64,000 bases of DNA from Rubricoccus sp038746605 (GCA_038746605.1 JBCDKM010000001.1:62001-126000); one strand, 5' to 3'; numbered from the stretch's first letter, positions 48,607 through 57,157 are shown. Notes: generated by a model not told the origin, from the sequence alone. A program made the numbers and translations.

Positions 48607-48714
48607 CGGGGAGACTCGCGGGAGACACACGGCGGGCTGGCTCCGCTGGCGCGATCTTCCGCTCTCTCTCGTTCCTGCGCTCTTCCTCGCCCGCGCTCCT
48701 GAGCGCCTTCATTT

Positions 48715-49992
48715 GTGATCCGCCCCTTCGAGCGCACGCTCGCCTTCCGCTACTTCCGAGGCGCCCGCGGGCGGAACGAGCGCCGCGCCTTCCTCCGCTT
48801 CGTGACGGTGGCCGCCATCGGCGGCGTGGCAGTAGGCGTGGGCGCGCTGCTCCTCGCGATGATGATCGTGCGCGGCTTCGAGCGCGAGATCGAGTCCAAG
48901 ATCGTCGGCTTCGGGCAGCACGTGCAGGTGGACAGCTACCTCGGCGATCCGCTCGAAGACGCCGAGGCGCTGGCGACGACCATCGGCGAACTGGACGGCG
49001 TGGAGCGGGTGACGCCCGTGATCCTGGATTTCGCGCTGCTCCGCGCAAAGCCGAAGTCGGTCGCGGGCGAGGAGGCGCGGCCTGCCATCGAGGGCGTTCT
49101 GCTCTGGGGCACACCGTCGGACGGCCAGCCCTTCGTGCAAGAGCGCACCACCGAGGGCGCGTTCGATCTCTCCGAGGACGCCGAGGGCCGGGCGGGCGTC
49201 GTCATCGGCGCGAGGCTGGCGGAGGTGCTGGGCGTAAGCGCGGGGGAGGGTGTGACCATTTTCGCGACGCGGACGGCGGCTCAGGGTGGTGCCTTCGGGG
49301 CACGTCCGAAGGTGCGTAGCTTCTACGTGGCGGGGATTTACGAGACCGGCCTCGCGGACTTCGACGAGCGCTTCGTCTACGCCGACATCGAGCAGACGCG
49401 CTCGCTCCTCGGCTACGCCCCCGGCCAGGCCTCCCGCCTCGACGTCACGCTGGACGACATCGAGCGCAGCCCGGAACTCGCCGAGACCATCATCACGACG
49501 GCCGGGCCGCCCGTCTTCGCGCGGAGCGTCTACGAGGTCTACCGAGGCCTCTTCGCGTGGGTGGACCTCCAGAAGAGCATCGTGCCGCTGGTTATCTCCA
49601 TCCTCGTCATCGTGGCGGCGTTCAACATCATTGGGACGCTGCTGATGGTGGTGCTGGAGAAGACGCGCGAGATCGGGACGGTCCTCGCGATGGGCGCCAG
49701 CCGGGCGAGCGTGCGGCGGCTGTTCCTGCTGCTGGGCGCGCTGGTGGGGGCCTCGGGCGCGGGCCTCGGCGCGGGCCTCGCGCTACTCTTCGGATGGGCG
49801 CAGGACCGCTTCGCATTCATCCCGCTGCCCCAGGAGGCGTACTACCTGGACAAGGCGCCCGTGGAGCTCCAAGCGCTGGACTTCGTCTGGATCACGGTCT
49901 TGGCGGTACTGCTGTGTACGCTGGCGGCATACCTCCCGGCGCGTGCGGCGGCGCGCATCGAGCCGATTCGGACGATCCGGTTCGGAGGCTAG
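48715..49992 (+). CDS. LolC/LolE-type ABC transporter permease (FtsX family)
   Basis: A 425-residue permease with the MacB/FtsX layout: one N-terminal membrane helix (VTVAAIGGVAVGVGALLLAM), a periplasmic domain from about 60 to 270, and three C-terminal helices (LVISILVIVAAFNIIGTLLM, LFLLLGALVGASGAGLGAGL and VWITVLAVLLCTLAAYLP). EKTREIGTVLAMGAS is the conserved coupling motif. It resembles lipoprotein-releasing LolC/E subunits; no ATPase gene is adjacent in this window. The GTG at 48715 is used because it begins MIRPFERTLAFRYFRGARG, the typical short cytoplasmic start. Confidence 0.88.
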   Translation: MIRPFERTLAFRYFRGARGRNERRAFLRFVTVAAIGGVAVGVGALLLAMMIVRGFEREIESKIVGFGQHVQVDSYLGDPLEDAEALATTIGELDGVERVTPVILDFALLRAKPKSVAGEEARPAIEGVLLWGTPSDGQPFVQERTTEGAFDLSEDAEGRAGVVIGARLAEVLGVSAGEGVTIFATRTAAQGGAFGARPKVRSFYVAGIYETGLADFDERFVYADIEQTRSLLGYAPGQASRLDVTLDDIERSPELAETIITTAGPPVFARSVYEVYRGLFAWVDLQKSIVPLVISILVIVAAFNIIGTLLMVVLEKTREIGTVLAMGASRASVRRLFLLLGALVGASGAGLGAGLALLFGWAQDRFAFIPLPQEAYYLDKAPVELQALDFVWITVLAVLLCTLAAYLPARAAARIEPIRTIRFGG

Positions 49993-50018
49993 AAGAACAA
50001 TACTTTCCGACTGTATGA

Positions 50019-50732
50019 TTAGCTATCGTGACCAGAGATCTTTTTGTTTATCATGTCCTTGATCTCCTCAATATCTCTAGAAAATCGAGTTAGCTCATCT
50101 CTGAGTTTCTCTAAAAAATATTTAGTTTTAACCTTCTTATTTATCTTTATTTTAGATTTAAAAAGATCATATTTCCTAAGTCCGAAATAAATATACGCTA
50201 TATCTTTTCTAACGCTATTGACGCTAAAGTTAACATGACTTTCGTATCTTCGCGGTCGAATATATCCTGGAAGGCGTTTCCTCTCGAAGGCATCAAGCTC
50301 CATGAAGTAATGAGATGCAAATATAAATAATATGCTTGTAACCATAAGACATATCTGTGCTAAATTAAATGTAAGTAAATTTAGTGTTGTGTCGTTGGGT
50401 TCAACAACGAGAGATATAGTAAGCATAACTGAGGCAAGGACTAATAATACAGACAGTGATCTTATCCCCGCGTTCAGCTTAAACGATAGATCATTTTGAA
50501 CACTAGCCTTAAGTTTCACAAAATTTGTCAACCCAATTCCCAGCATAACAATATAAGCGAAAGACCACTCGACCCTGATACTAAAAAATGAAAACTCTCT
50601 TAATTTAAGCAATGAAACCAAAAAGATTATAAGTAAAGGGATTATGCTAAATAAAATGTCTTGAGAAATAGATTTAATTAGTGTTTTCTTTAGTACATTG
50701 AGTCTAATTTTAGACTTTATAGTAGTAATCAT
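50019..50732 (-). CDS. AT-rich orphan membrane protein, probably horizontally acquired
   Basis: A 237-residue protein I do not recognise. It has four hydrophobic segments, roughly at residues 25-45, 57-75, 88-112 and 125-145 (ILFSIIPLLIIFLVSLL, FAYIVMLGIGLTNFV, LSVLLVLASVMLTISLVV, ICLMVTSILFIFASHYF). A charged cytoplasmic tail follows, rich in Lys and Ile and predicted to be coiled (LEKLRDELTRFSRDIEEIKD). The DNA is strongly A+T-rich and uses codons such as ATA, AAA and TTA that are rare elsewhere here. The ATG at 50732 (MITTIKSKIRL) lies at the composition boundary; an upstream ATG at 50816 is possible. Transferred membrane proteins of this layout may belong to defence or phage-associated genes, but nothing specific supports that. 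Confidence 0.7.
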   Translation of the reverse strand: MITTIKSKIRLNVLKKTLIKSISQDILFSIIPLLIIFLVSLLKLREFSFFSIRVEWSFAYIVMLGIGLTNFVKLKASVQNDLSFKLNAGIRSLSVLLVLASVMLTISLVVEPNDTTLNLLTFNLAQICLMVTSILFIFASHYFMELDAFERKRLPGYIRPRRYESHVNFSVNSVRKDIAYIYFGLRKYDLFKSKIKINKKVKTKYFLEKLRDELTRFSRDIEEIKDMINKKISGHDS

Positions 50733-50894
50733 TGGTTTGACTGTTTTGCGGCTGGTAATAGGGCAACGGCCTGGGTTAATAGAGTCGCGAAGCCCCTGTG
50801 CCTTAGCACCGAGCACCGCATGTCCGATGAAAATAGCACTCTCCCTGACTATCGCAATAGCGAAAGGTCTATTCGTGACTACCCAATGACCATG

Positions 50895-51158
50895 TCAAAA
50901 AGCGCGAAGCTCGGCCATTCGCTTGCCCATCATCCCGCGAATCTCCTCGCGCGTCATGAGGATGGGCGGGCCACTGTCGAGCGACTTCTGGATGGCGGCT
51001 CGAAGCTCCGGGGTGTCGGCCTCATGGGTGTACACCCGCTCGGCCTCTTCGAGCAGACGGAGCCCGTCCCGGATCACTTCGTCGGTGCTGCGGTAGCGGC
51101 CGGACTCGACGAGGGAGCGAGCGAAACGCTCATGTTCGGGCGTGAGGAAGACGGTCAT
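50895..51158 (-). CDS. ParD-type antitoxin (CopG/ribbon-helix-helix family), orphan
   Basis: An 87-residue protein. The ATG at 51158 gives MTVFLTPEHERFARSLVESG, then RYRSTDEVIRDGLRLLEEAE, the ParD DNA-binding and dimerisation signature. The C-terminal half (RAAIQKSLDSGPPILMTREE) is the toxin-binding tail. A parE toxin gene normally follows within a few bases on the same strand. Here the next gene on that strand is the AT-rich membrane protein, and I find no ParE sequence in the 160 bases between. The antitoxin may be solitary or act on a ParE elsewhere. Confidence 0.85.
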   Translation of the reverse strand: MTVFLTPEHERFARSLVESGRYRSTDEVIRDGLRLLEEAERVYTHEADTPELRAAIQKSLDSGPPILMTREEIRGMMGKRMAELRAF

Positions 51159-51300
51159 GGCGCGGTGAAAAGCCTGTGGCAGAGTACATCCCAACGGGTG
51201 ACGGCTTCAATTCAGCCGGGAGCCTCGCCCGCCTCGGCCTCGAGCCGAACCCCACCGCTGTGCTCGCGTTCGCGCGGTCCACTCCCTCATCCACCCGATC

Positions 51301-51774
51301 ATGCCCCTCCAGACCGGCGACGCCGCCCCCGACTTCACCCTCTACGACAGCGACACCCAGCCCTTCGCGCTGAGCGACCAACTGGACGACGGCCCCGTCG
51401 TGCTCCTCTTCTTCCCGGGCGCCTTCACGAGCGTCTGCACCAACGAACTCAACACCGTCGCGAACGACCTGAACAGCTACAACGGCGCCCAGATCGTCGG
51501 CGTGAGCACGGACTCCCCGTTCGCGCTCGGCGAGTTCAAGAAGGTCCACAGCCTCCCGTTCAAGCTCCTCTCGGACCACGACGCCGAGGTCTCCGCCGCC
51601 TTCGGCGCGAAGTACGACAACGACTTCACGCCGATGAAGCTGGATCGCATCTCGAAGCGCGCCGCCTTCGTGATCGGCCGCGACGGCCGCGTCCGCTACG
51701 CCGAGGTGCTGGACAACGCGGGCGAACTGCCCGACCTCGAAGCCGTCCAGAGCACGATCTCGGACCTGAGCTAG
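51301..51774 (+). CDS. Peroxiredoxin (AhpE/Bcp-like)
   Basis: A 157-residue thioredoxin-fold peroxidase. APDFTLYDSDTQPFALSDQL precedes VVLLFFPGAFTSVCTNELNT, with the peroxidatic Cys46 in the PxxxTxxC motif. IVGVSTDSPFALGEFKKVHS, LLSDHDAEVSAAFGAKYD and KRAAFVIGRDGRVRYAEVLD match the AhpE-like subgroup. No resolving cysteine is seen, so it is probably a 1-Cys enzyme recycled by an external thiol. It reduces peroxides in the cytoplasm. Confidence 0.93.
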   Translation: MPLQTGDAAPDFTLYDSDTQPFALSDQLDDGPVVLLFFPGAFTSVCTNELNTVANDLNSYNGAQIVGVSTDSPFALGEFKKVHSLPFKLLSDHDAEVSAAFGAKYDNDFTPMKLDRISKRAAFVIGRDGRVRYAEVLDNAGELPDLEAVQSTISDLS

Positions 51775-51780
51775 CCCCGC

Positions 51781-51814
51781 CCGCCTCGGGGCGTCCCCGG
51801 AGGTCCCGAGGCGG
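51781..51814. repeat. Palindrome-family element with long loop after peroxiredoxin gene
   Basis: Perfect arms CCGCCTCGGG (51781-51790) and CCCGAGGCGG (51805-51814) flank a 14-base loop, six bases after the stop. Confidence 0.8.
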
Positions 51815-51840
51815 AGGCAGTTGCACGCACCCTCCTGCAG

Positions 51841-51986
51841 CGTCATCCCTGCGAAGGCGGGGATCCATGCGGGGTTGACGCGAGGCGCCCAGGGCCGATG
51901 CTGCGTCCGTTCAGTTGTCCGTGCCAGCAACCGCCTCCTCGCCTCGACCTCGTTCGGTATGGATTCCCGCCTTCGCGGGAATGACG
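51841..51986. mobile_element. MITE-like element with 28-base terminal inverted repeats
   Basis: The left end starts CGTCATCCCTGCGAAGGCGG and the right end is its inverted copy, matching at 25 of 28 positions. They flank about 90 bases without a reading frame. The core GAAGGCGGGnATCCAT with its inverted partner resembles short interspersed repeats known in other bacteria. No transposase is nearby and no target-site duplication is obvious. Confidence 0.65.
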
Positions 51987-52026
51987 TAAAGAAGAGAGAG
52001 GCATTCTGGGCAATCTCTTGTCTCCC

Positions 52027-52494
52027 ATGCCTTTAGAGCCACCCGACGGCGCGATCTGGACCGGGATCACGGACGGCCCGCTTCCCGCCGAGGCCGCGCT
52101 CGCCTTCCTCGTCCCCCCCGACGATGCCCCCGGCGGCGGCACGGTGGGAGGGACGTGCCTCTTCCTCGGCACCACCCGCCGCTGGACGGGCGAGGACGAA
52201 ACGCCGACGCTCCACTACGAGGCCTACCGCGAGATGGCCGAGGCCGAGGTGGCCCGCCTCGCGGAGGTCGCGCGCGAACGCTGGGACCTCGTCCGCGTCG
52301 TCGTCGTCCACCGGCTGGGCGCGGTGGCCTCTGGCGAGGCGAGCGTGCTCTGTGCTGCCTCCAGCGCGCACCGGGCGCCCGCCTTCGAGGCCTGCCGCTG
52401 GCTCATCGACACCCTCAAATCCGACGTCCCCATTTGGAAACAGGAGGCCCGCGCCGACGGCACCACGGCTTGGGTCGACCCCACGACGACATGA
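52027..52494 (+). CDS. moaE: Molybdopterin synthase catalytic subunit
   Basis: A 155-residue MoaE. GGTCLFLGTTRRWTGEDETP, TLHYEAYREMAEAEVARLAE, VVVVHRLGAVASGEASVLCA and HRAPAFEACRWLIDTLKSDV lead to PIWKQEARADGTTAWVD, which holds the catalytic Lys. MoaE with MoaD inserts the dithiolene sulphurs into precursor Z to make molybdopterin. No other moa gene is in this window. The ATG at 52027 is preferred to a TTG nine bases upstream. Its stop overlaps the pta start (ATGA), an unusual coupling. Confidence 0.93.
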   Translation: MPLEPPDGAIWTGITDGPLPAEAALAFLVPPDDAPGGGTVGGTCLFLGTTRRWTGEDETPTLHYEAYREMAEAEVARLAEVARERWDLVRVVVVHRLGAVASGEASVLCAASSAHRAPAFEACRWLIDTLKSDVPIWKQEARADGTTAWVDPTTT

Positions 52495-53483
52495 TCCCCT
52501 TCATCGCCGACCTCCGCGAGCGCGCCTCGCGCACGAACCAGAAAATCGCGCTGCCCGAAGGGCACGACGTGCGCGTCCTCCACGCCGCCGCCGAGATTGC
52601 CTCCACCGGCCTCGCGCGTCCCGTGGTCCTCGGCAACGCCGCCGAGGTGGAGCAGACCGCCCGCGAGGCGAACGTCTCGCTCTCTGATATCCAGACGCTC
52701 GATCCGACCGCGAGCGAGAAGGCGCAGAGCTATGCGCAAATGTGGTTCCAGCGCCGGAAGCACAAGGGCATGACGTACGAGAAAGCCCGCGAGATGGTCG
52801 CCGACCCCCTCCTCTTCGGCGATCTCATGGTCCGCGCGGGCGACGCCGACGGCTGCGTCTGCGGCTGCGACACGTCCTCCGCCGACGTGGTCCGCACGGC
52901 GATCCAGGTGCTCGGCGTGGCCGAGGGCTCGGCGCTCGTCTCGTCGTTCTTCCTGATGGTCCTCCCGGACGGCCGTCCCGTCACCTTCGCGGACTGCGGC
53001 GTCAACCCCGACCCGGACGCTGCTCAACTGGCCGGGATCGGCGTGGATGCGGCGCGCAACCACGAGTTCCTGACGGGTCAGAAGCCGCGCGTCGCGTTCC
53101 TGAGCTTCTCAACGAAGGGCTCGGCGGAGCACCCGCGCGTCGATAAGGTCCGCGAGGCCGTCCGCCTCGCCAAGGAGCAGGCGCCGGACCTCCCGCTGGA
53201 CGGCGAGTTCCAGTTCGACGCCGCCTTCGTGCCGAGCGTCGCGAAGCGCAAGGCGCCGGACTCTGAGATTCAGGGCGACGCCAACGTGTTCGTCTTCCCC
53301 GACCTCGACTCCGGCAACATCGGCTACAAGATCACGCAGCGCCTCGGGGGCGCCGAGGCCTTCGGCCCGATCCTTCAGGGTGTGGCGGGCGCCGCCAACG
53401 ACCTCTCCCGGGGCGCCGACGCGGAGGACATCGTCAACGTGACGGCGATCACCGCCCTCCAGGCCGCCGCGATCCAGGCGTAG
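52491..53483 (+). CDS. pta: Phosphate acetyltransferase (PTA/PTB family)
   Basis: A 330-residue single-domain phosphotransacetylase without the N-terminal DRTGG/BioD extension of the E. coli form. NQKIALPEGHDVRVLHAAAE, KHKGMTYEKAREMVADPLLF, MVRAGDADGCVCGCDTSSAD, VFVFPDLDSGNIGYKITQRL and PILQGVAGAANDLSRGADAE match the family. It converts acetyl-CoA and phosphate to acetyl phosphate in the cytoplasm. An ackA partner is not present here. A palindrome-family element follows 11 bases after the stop. Confidence 0.95.
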   Translation: MIPFIADLRERASRTNQKIALPEGHDVRVLHAAAEIASTGLARPVVLGNAAEVEQTAREANVSLSDIQTLDPTASEKAQSYAQMWFQRRKHKGMTYEKAREMVADPLLFGDLMVRAGDADGCVCGCDTSSADVVRTAIQVLGVAEGSALVSSFFLMVLPDGRPVTFADCGVNPDPDAAQLAGIGVDAARNHEFLTGQKPRVAFLSFSTKGSAEHPRVDKVREAVRLAKEQAPDLPLDGEFQFDAAFVPSVAKRKAPDSEIQGDANVFVFPDLDSGNIGYKITQRLGGAEAFGPILQGVAGAANDLSRGADAEDIVNVTAITALQAAAIQA

Positions 53484-53493
53484 CCGACTCCCT

Positions 53494-53513
53494 CCGCCTC
53501 GGTACCGAGGCGG
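53494..53513. repeat. Perfect 20-base palindrome after pta
   Basis: The sequence ccgcctcggtaccgaggcgg is identical to the copy inside pyrF at 39566-39585. It sits 11 bases past the pta stop and 26 bases before the DUF3667 gene. Confidence 0.9.
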
Positions 53514-53539
53514 GTGGGGCTCGCGCCTAGATTCGGCGC

Positions 53540-54433
53540 ATGGATGACTCCTCTCCTGATCTCTGTGCCGCGTGCCGCCACCCGCTGACGGGTGAGTTCT
53601 GTAGCGCGTGCGGGGAGCGGCGGGCGCGTCCGGAGGACGAGTCGTTCCGGCACTTTCTCGTGGAAGCGGTTGGCGTGTTCACGAGCGCGGACAGTAAGCT
53701 GTGGCGGAGTTTCCGGGCGCTCTTTGTGCCGGGGAAGCTGACGGCGGAGCACTTCGCGGGTCGGCGTGGCCTCTATCTCCACCCGGTTCGGCTCTTCCTG
53801 ATTCTGAACGTCGTGTTCTTCTTCGCGTTGAGCAGCGCGGGAGGCACCGTGTTTCGAGGGCCGCTAGACTCGCAGCGGGGATCCTCGCTGTACGGAGAGA
53901 CAGCCGTGCGAGCGACCGACGCGCAGCTGCGGTCCTGGAATGATTCGCGGGCAGACGAAGTCTCACCCGAGGTGTACGAGGCGGCGTTCAACCAGCAGGC
54001 CGATACCCTGGCGCCGTCGCTCATCGCTCTCCTCGTGCCGCTGATCGCGATGTTGCTCGCGCTGGCGCTCTGGCCCGTGCGAGCCTCCATCGTGCGGCAC
54101 GTGGTTTTCGCCGCGCACGCGGTCGCGGCGTTTATGGCCGTGCTGCTGGTGCTTCTGTTCAGCGTCAGCCTCGTGGTCTTCGCGCTCTCGGCCGTGGGAA
54201 TCGGTAGCACCTCTGGGTTTAGCATCGACCCCATCGCGGTCCCGCTCACCATTGTCGCAGTTGTGCTGTACTACGTGACGGGGATCCGGCGGGTCTACGA
54301 GGTACCCTGGTGGGGCGCCATCGTATCGGGCCTCGCGGTGTCGACCGCTGGGATGTACGCCGCGCTCGTCGCCTTCCGCTTTCTTCTCTTCTGGGCGACG
54401 GTCTGGACGCTCGATCCGCCCCCAGCCGGATAG
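53540..54433 (+). CDS. DUF3667 membrane protein
   Basis: A 297-residue protein. The N-terminal zinc ribbon has Cys9, Cys12, Cys21 and Cys24 (LCAACRHPLTGEFCSACGER). The DUF3667 core follows (FRHFLVEAVGVFTSADSKLW, RSFRALFVPGKLTAEHFAG, GLYLHPVRLFLILNVVFFFA). About four or five membrane helices run from residue 90 to the end. Function of the family is unknown. It converges on clpC, with a palindrome and a strong terminator between the two stops. Confidence 0.88.
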   Translation: MDDSSPDLCAACRHPLTGEFCSACGERRARPEDESFRHFLVEAVGVFTSADSKLWRSFRALFVPGKLTAEHFAGRRGLYLHPVRLFLILNVVFFFALSSAGGTVFRGPLDSQRGSSLYGETAVRATDAQLRSWNDSRADEVSPEVYEAAFNQQADTLAPSLIALLVPLIAMLLALALWPVRASIVRHVVFAAHAVAAFMAVLLVLLFSVSLVVFALSAVGIGSTSGFSIDPIAVPLTIVAVVLYYVTGIRRVYEVPWWGAIVSGLAVSTAGMYAALVAFRFLLFWATVWTLDPPPAG

Positions 54434-54439
54434 CTCCCT

Positions 54440-54488
54440 TCGCCTCGGTACCTCCGCCTCGGTACCTCCACGGAGACACCGAGGCGGG
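54440..54488. repeat. Palindrome-family element with duplicated left arm
   Basis: The left arm occurs twice in tandem (CGCCTCGGTACCTC unit near 54441 and 54455), followed by CCACGGAGACACCGAGGCGG. It lies between the convergent DUF3667 and clpC genes. The duplication suggests slippage within the element. Confidence 0.75.
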
Positions 54489-54498
54489 GCTACCCAAC

Positions 54499-54533
54499 GA
54501 AACGCCCCGCTGGCGGCGGGCACCAGCGGGGCG
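54499..54533 (-). terminator. Rho-independent terminator of clpC
   Basis: On the minus strand CGCCCCGCTGG (54533-54523) pairs with CCAGCGGGGCG (54513-54503), 11 bases without mismatch around a nine-base loop. GTTTCGTT follows. The hairpin starts 24 bases past the clpC stop. The stem is symmetrical, so it may also act on DUF3667 transcripts. Confidence 0.85.
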
Positions 54534-54556
54534 GAAGAGGGGAGAGGCGCGTGAGG

Positions 54557-57142
54557 CTAGTCGTCCTTCGCCTCCGCCTCGGGAGCTTCCTCCTCCGGCT
54601 TCGGCTCAGCGGCCTTCTTCTTGCGCGACTTCCGGGTTCGGAACGTCAGCTCTTCGGCGTTCTTCTTGTAATCGACCGTGATCTTGGCGCCTTCGTCGAG
54701 GTCCTTCGTCAGGATCGCCTCGGCCATCGGATCCTCCACGTACTTCTGGATCGCGCGGCGGAGCGGACGAGCGCCGTACTGCGGGTCGTAGCCTTTGTCG
54801 ACGAGGAACTCCTTGGCCGCCTCTGTCACCTCGATGTCGATGCCGAGGTCCTCCACGCGCGCGAAGAGGTCGCTCTGCATCACGTCGATGATCTGGAAGA
54901 TGTGCTCCTTCTCCAGCGGGTGGAACACGATCACGTCGTCGATGCGGTTGAGGAACTCCGGGTTGAAGACCCGCTTGAGCGCGTCCTCCACCGTGGACTT
55001 CATCTTGGAGTAGTCGAACGTCTGGCTGGAGTCCAGCGAGAAGCCGATGCCCTTGCCAAGGTTCTTGATATCCCGCGCCCCGATGTTCGAGGTCATGATG
55101 ATGATCGTGTTGCGGAAGTCCACGCGGCGGCCGAGGCCGTCGGTCAGGATTCCGTCATCGAGCACCTGGAGCAGGATGTTGAACACGTCCGGGTGGGCCT
55201 TCTCGATCTCGTCCAGAAGGACGACCGAGTACGGCTTGCGGCGGACCTTCTCAGTGAGCTGGCCGCCTTCCTCGTAGCCGACGTAGCCGGGAGGCGCACC
55301 GACGAGCCGCGACACAGAGAACTTCTCCATGTACTCGGACATGTCGATTCGGATGAGGGCTTCCTGGCTGTCGAAGAGATACTCCGTGAGCCGTTTCGCG
55401 AGCTCCGTCTTACCGACGCCGGTGGGGCCGAGGAAGATGAAGGAGCCGATGGGCCGCTTCGGGTCTTTGAGGCCCGCGCGGGTGCGGCGTATAGCGCGAG
55501 ACAGCTTGACGATAGGCTCGTCCTGCCCGATCACCGTACCCTGGAGCGTCTGCTCCATGTTGAGCAGCTTCGTGCCCTCGGTCGTCTGGACGCGGTCCAC
55601 CGGCACGCCGGTCATCATCGCGACGACGGCAGAGATGTCCTCCTCCGTCACCGGGTAGGTCTCGTCTTCGGATTGGCGCTGCCACTCCGTCTTGACGTTC
55701 TCCAACTCCTCCTGGAGGCGCTTCTCCTTGTCGCGGAGCTGGGCAGCCTCCTCGAACCGCTGGTTCTTGACCACCTGATTCTTCTCCTCCTTGACGGCGT
55801 CGATGGCGTCTTCGAGTTCGACGACCTCCGGCGGCACCTTGATGTTGGCGAGGTGGACGCGGGCGCCCGCCTCGTCCATCACGTCGATGGCCTTGTCCGG
55901 GAGGTGGCGGTCGGTGATGTAGCGCTCGGAGAGCTTGACGACGAGCTCCATCGCGCCCTCGTCGTACTTGACGTTGTGGTGCTCTTCGTACTTCGGCTGG
56001 ATCTGAGTGAGGATCTCAACGGCCTCCTCCGGCGTGGCGGGGTCCACGAGGATCTTCTGGAAGCGACGGTCAAGCGCGCCGTCCTTCTCGATGAACTGGC
56101 GGTACTCGTCGAGCGTCGTCGCGCCGATGCACTGGATCTCGCCTCGCGCGAGGGCGGGCTTGAACATGTTGCTGGCGTCCAGCGAGCCGCTCGCGCCGCC
56201 TGCGCCCACGAGCGTGTGGAGCTCGTCGATGAAGAGGATGACGTCCTGGTTCTTCTCCAGTTCGTTCATCACGGCCTTCATGCGCTCCTCGAACTGGCCG
56301 CGGTACTTGGTCCCGGCCACGAGCGCCGCGAGGTCCAGCGTGACGATCCGCTTGTCGTAGAGGATGCGGGAGACCTTCCGCTGCACGATGCGTAGCGCGA
56401 GGCCCTCAGCGATGGCTGTCTTGCCGACGCCTGGCTCGCCGATGAGCACCGGGTTGTTCTTCTTGCGGCGCGAGAGCACCTGTGCGACGCGTTCGATCTC
56501 GCGCTCGCGGCCCACGATGGGATCGAGCTTGCCGTTCTGCGCGAGGTCGGTGAGGTCGCGGCCGAAGTTGTCGAGGACGGGCGTGGTGGATTTCTCAGCC
56601 ATCTGCTTGCGTTCGCTGCCTCCGCGAGAGCGACGACGGCCAGACCCGGAGCCGCCCGGCGAGGGCTCTTCAGGCTCGGCCGGACCGCTGCGGGGCGCCG
56701 CGCGCCCGCTGAGGATGGAGTCCAACTCGGCGCGGACCGCGTCATAGCTCACGGTGAACGCCTGCTGGAGGATCTGGGCCGCGACGTTCTCGTCGTCGCG
56801 GAGGAGGGAGAGGAGGAGGTGCTCGGTCCCGATCACGTCGCTCTTGTAGAGCTTGGCTTCGAGATACGTGATCTTGAGCACTTTCTCGGCCTGCTTCGTG
56901 AGCGGGATGTTGCCGACCGTGAGCGTGCCGCCACTCTGGCGGACGGTGTCCTCGATGGCCTGCTTGAGCTTGAACAGCTCGCAGCCGAGGTTGCGGAGGA
57001 TCTTGACGGCGATCCCCTCGCCCTCGCGGATGATGCCGAGGAGGAGGTGCTCTGTGCCGATGTAGTCGTGCCCCAACCGAATCGCCTCCTCGCGGGAGTA
57101 CGAAATCACATCGCGGACGCGGTTGGAGAAGTTGCCTTCCAT
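54557..57142 (-). CDS. clpC: ATP-dependent Clp protease ATP-binding subunit ClpC
   Basis: An 861-residue HSP100 chaperone. The N-domain has two repeats (FSNRVRDVISYSREEAIRLG, IGTEHLLLGIIREGEGIAVK). AAA module 1 has Walker A GEPGVGKT, then LDLAALVAGTKYRGQFEERM. The middle UVR-type coil contains NQRFEEAAQLRDKEKRLQEE. AAA module 2 has Walker A GPTGVGKT and VVLLDEIEKAHPDVFN. It unfolds proteins for ClpP, whose gene is not in the window. The C-terminal 40 residues are rich in Lys and Glu (RKKKAAEPKPEEEAPEAEAK). The gene lies 79 bases downstream of an IscA-family gene on the same strand. Confidence 0.97.
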   Translation of the reverse strand: MEGNFSNRVRDVISYSREEAIRLGHDYIGTEHLLLGIIREGEGIAVKILRNLGCELFKLKQAIEDTVRQSGGTLTVGNIPLTKQAEKVLKITYLEAKLYKSDVIGTEHLLLSLLRDDENVAAQILQQAFTVSYDAVRAELDSILSGRAAPRSGPAEPEEPSPGGSGSGRRRSRGGSERKQMAEKSTTPVLDNFGRDLTDLAQNGKLDPIVGREREIERVAQVLSRRKKNNPVLIGEPGVGKTAIAEGLALRIVQRKVSRILYDKRIVTLDLAALVAGTKYRGQFEERMKAVMNELEKNQDVILFIDELHTLVGAGGASGSLDASNMFKPALARGEIQCIGATTLDEYRQFIEKDGALDRRFQKILVDPATPEEAVEILTQIQPKYEEHHNVKYDEGAMELVVKLSERYITDRHLPDKAIDVMDEAGARVHLANIKVPPEVVELEDAIDAVKEEKNQVVKNQRFEEAAQLRDKEKRLQEELENVKTEWQRQSEDETYPVTEEDISAVVAMMTGVPVDRVQTTEGTKLLNMEQTLQGTVIGQDEPIVKLSRAIRRTRAGLKDPKRPIGSFIFLGPTGVGKTELAKRLTEYLFDSQEALIRIDMSEYMEKFSVSRLVGAPPGYVGYEEGGQLTEKVRRKPYSVVLLDEIEKAHPDVFNILLQVLDDGILTDGLGRRVDFRNTIIIMTSNIGARDIKNLGKGIGFSLDSSQTFDYSKMKSTVEDALKRVFNPEFLNRIDDVIVFHPLEKEHIFQIIDVMQSDLFARVEDLGIDIEVTEAAKEFLVDKGYDPQYGARPLRRAIQKYVEDPMAEAILTKDLDEGAKITVDYKKNAEELTFRTRKSRKKKAAEPKPEEEAPEAEAKDD

Positions 57143-57157
57143 GGGTGGGGTGGGTTC

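Larger units (their letters stand above)
48393..48714. other. 322-base intergenic region rich in repeats
   Basis: The gap between the FAH-family and LolC/E-type genes holds a GTCATCC inverted-repeat element (48447-48558) and a palindrome-family element (48593-48606). I see no coding sequence or RNA gene. Confidence 0.7.

Noticed and set aside
50733..50894. parE toxin remnant between parD and the AT-rich gene
   Set aside because: Reading all minus-strand frames gives early stops and no ParE motif, so I do not annotate a remnant.
50820..51878. 352-codon open frame on the plus strand
   Set aside because: It crosses the ParD gene in antisense and the peroxiredoxin gene in another frame, with Pro/Arg-rich nonsense composition.
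54551..56395. 614-codon open frame on the plus strand
   Set aside because: Antisense to clpC, leucine- and aspartate-rich by codon reflection, with no recognisable family.
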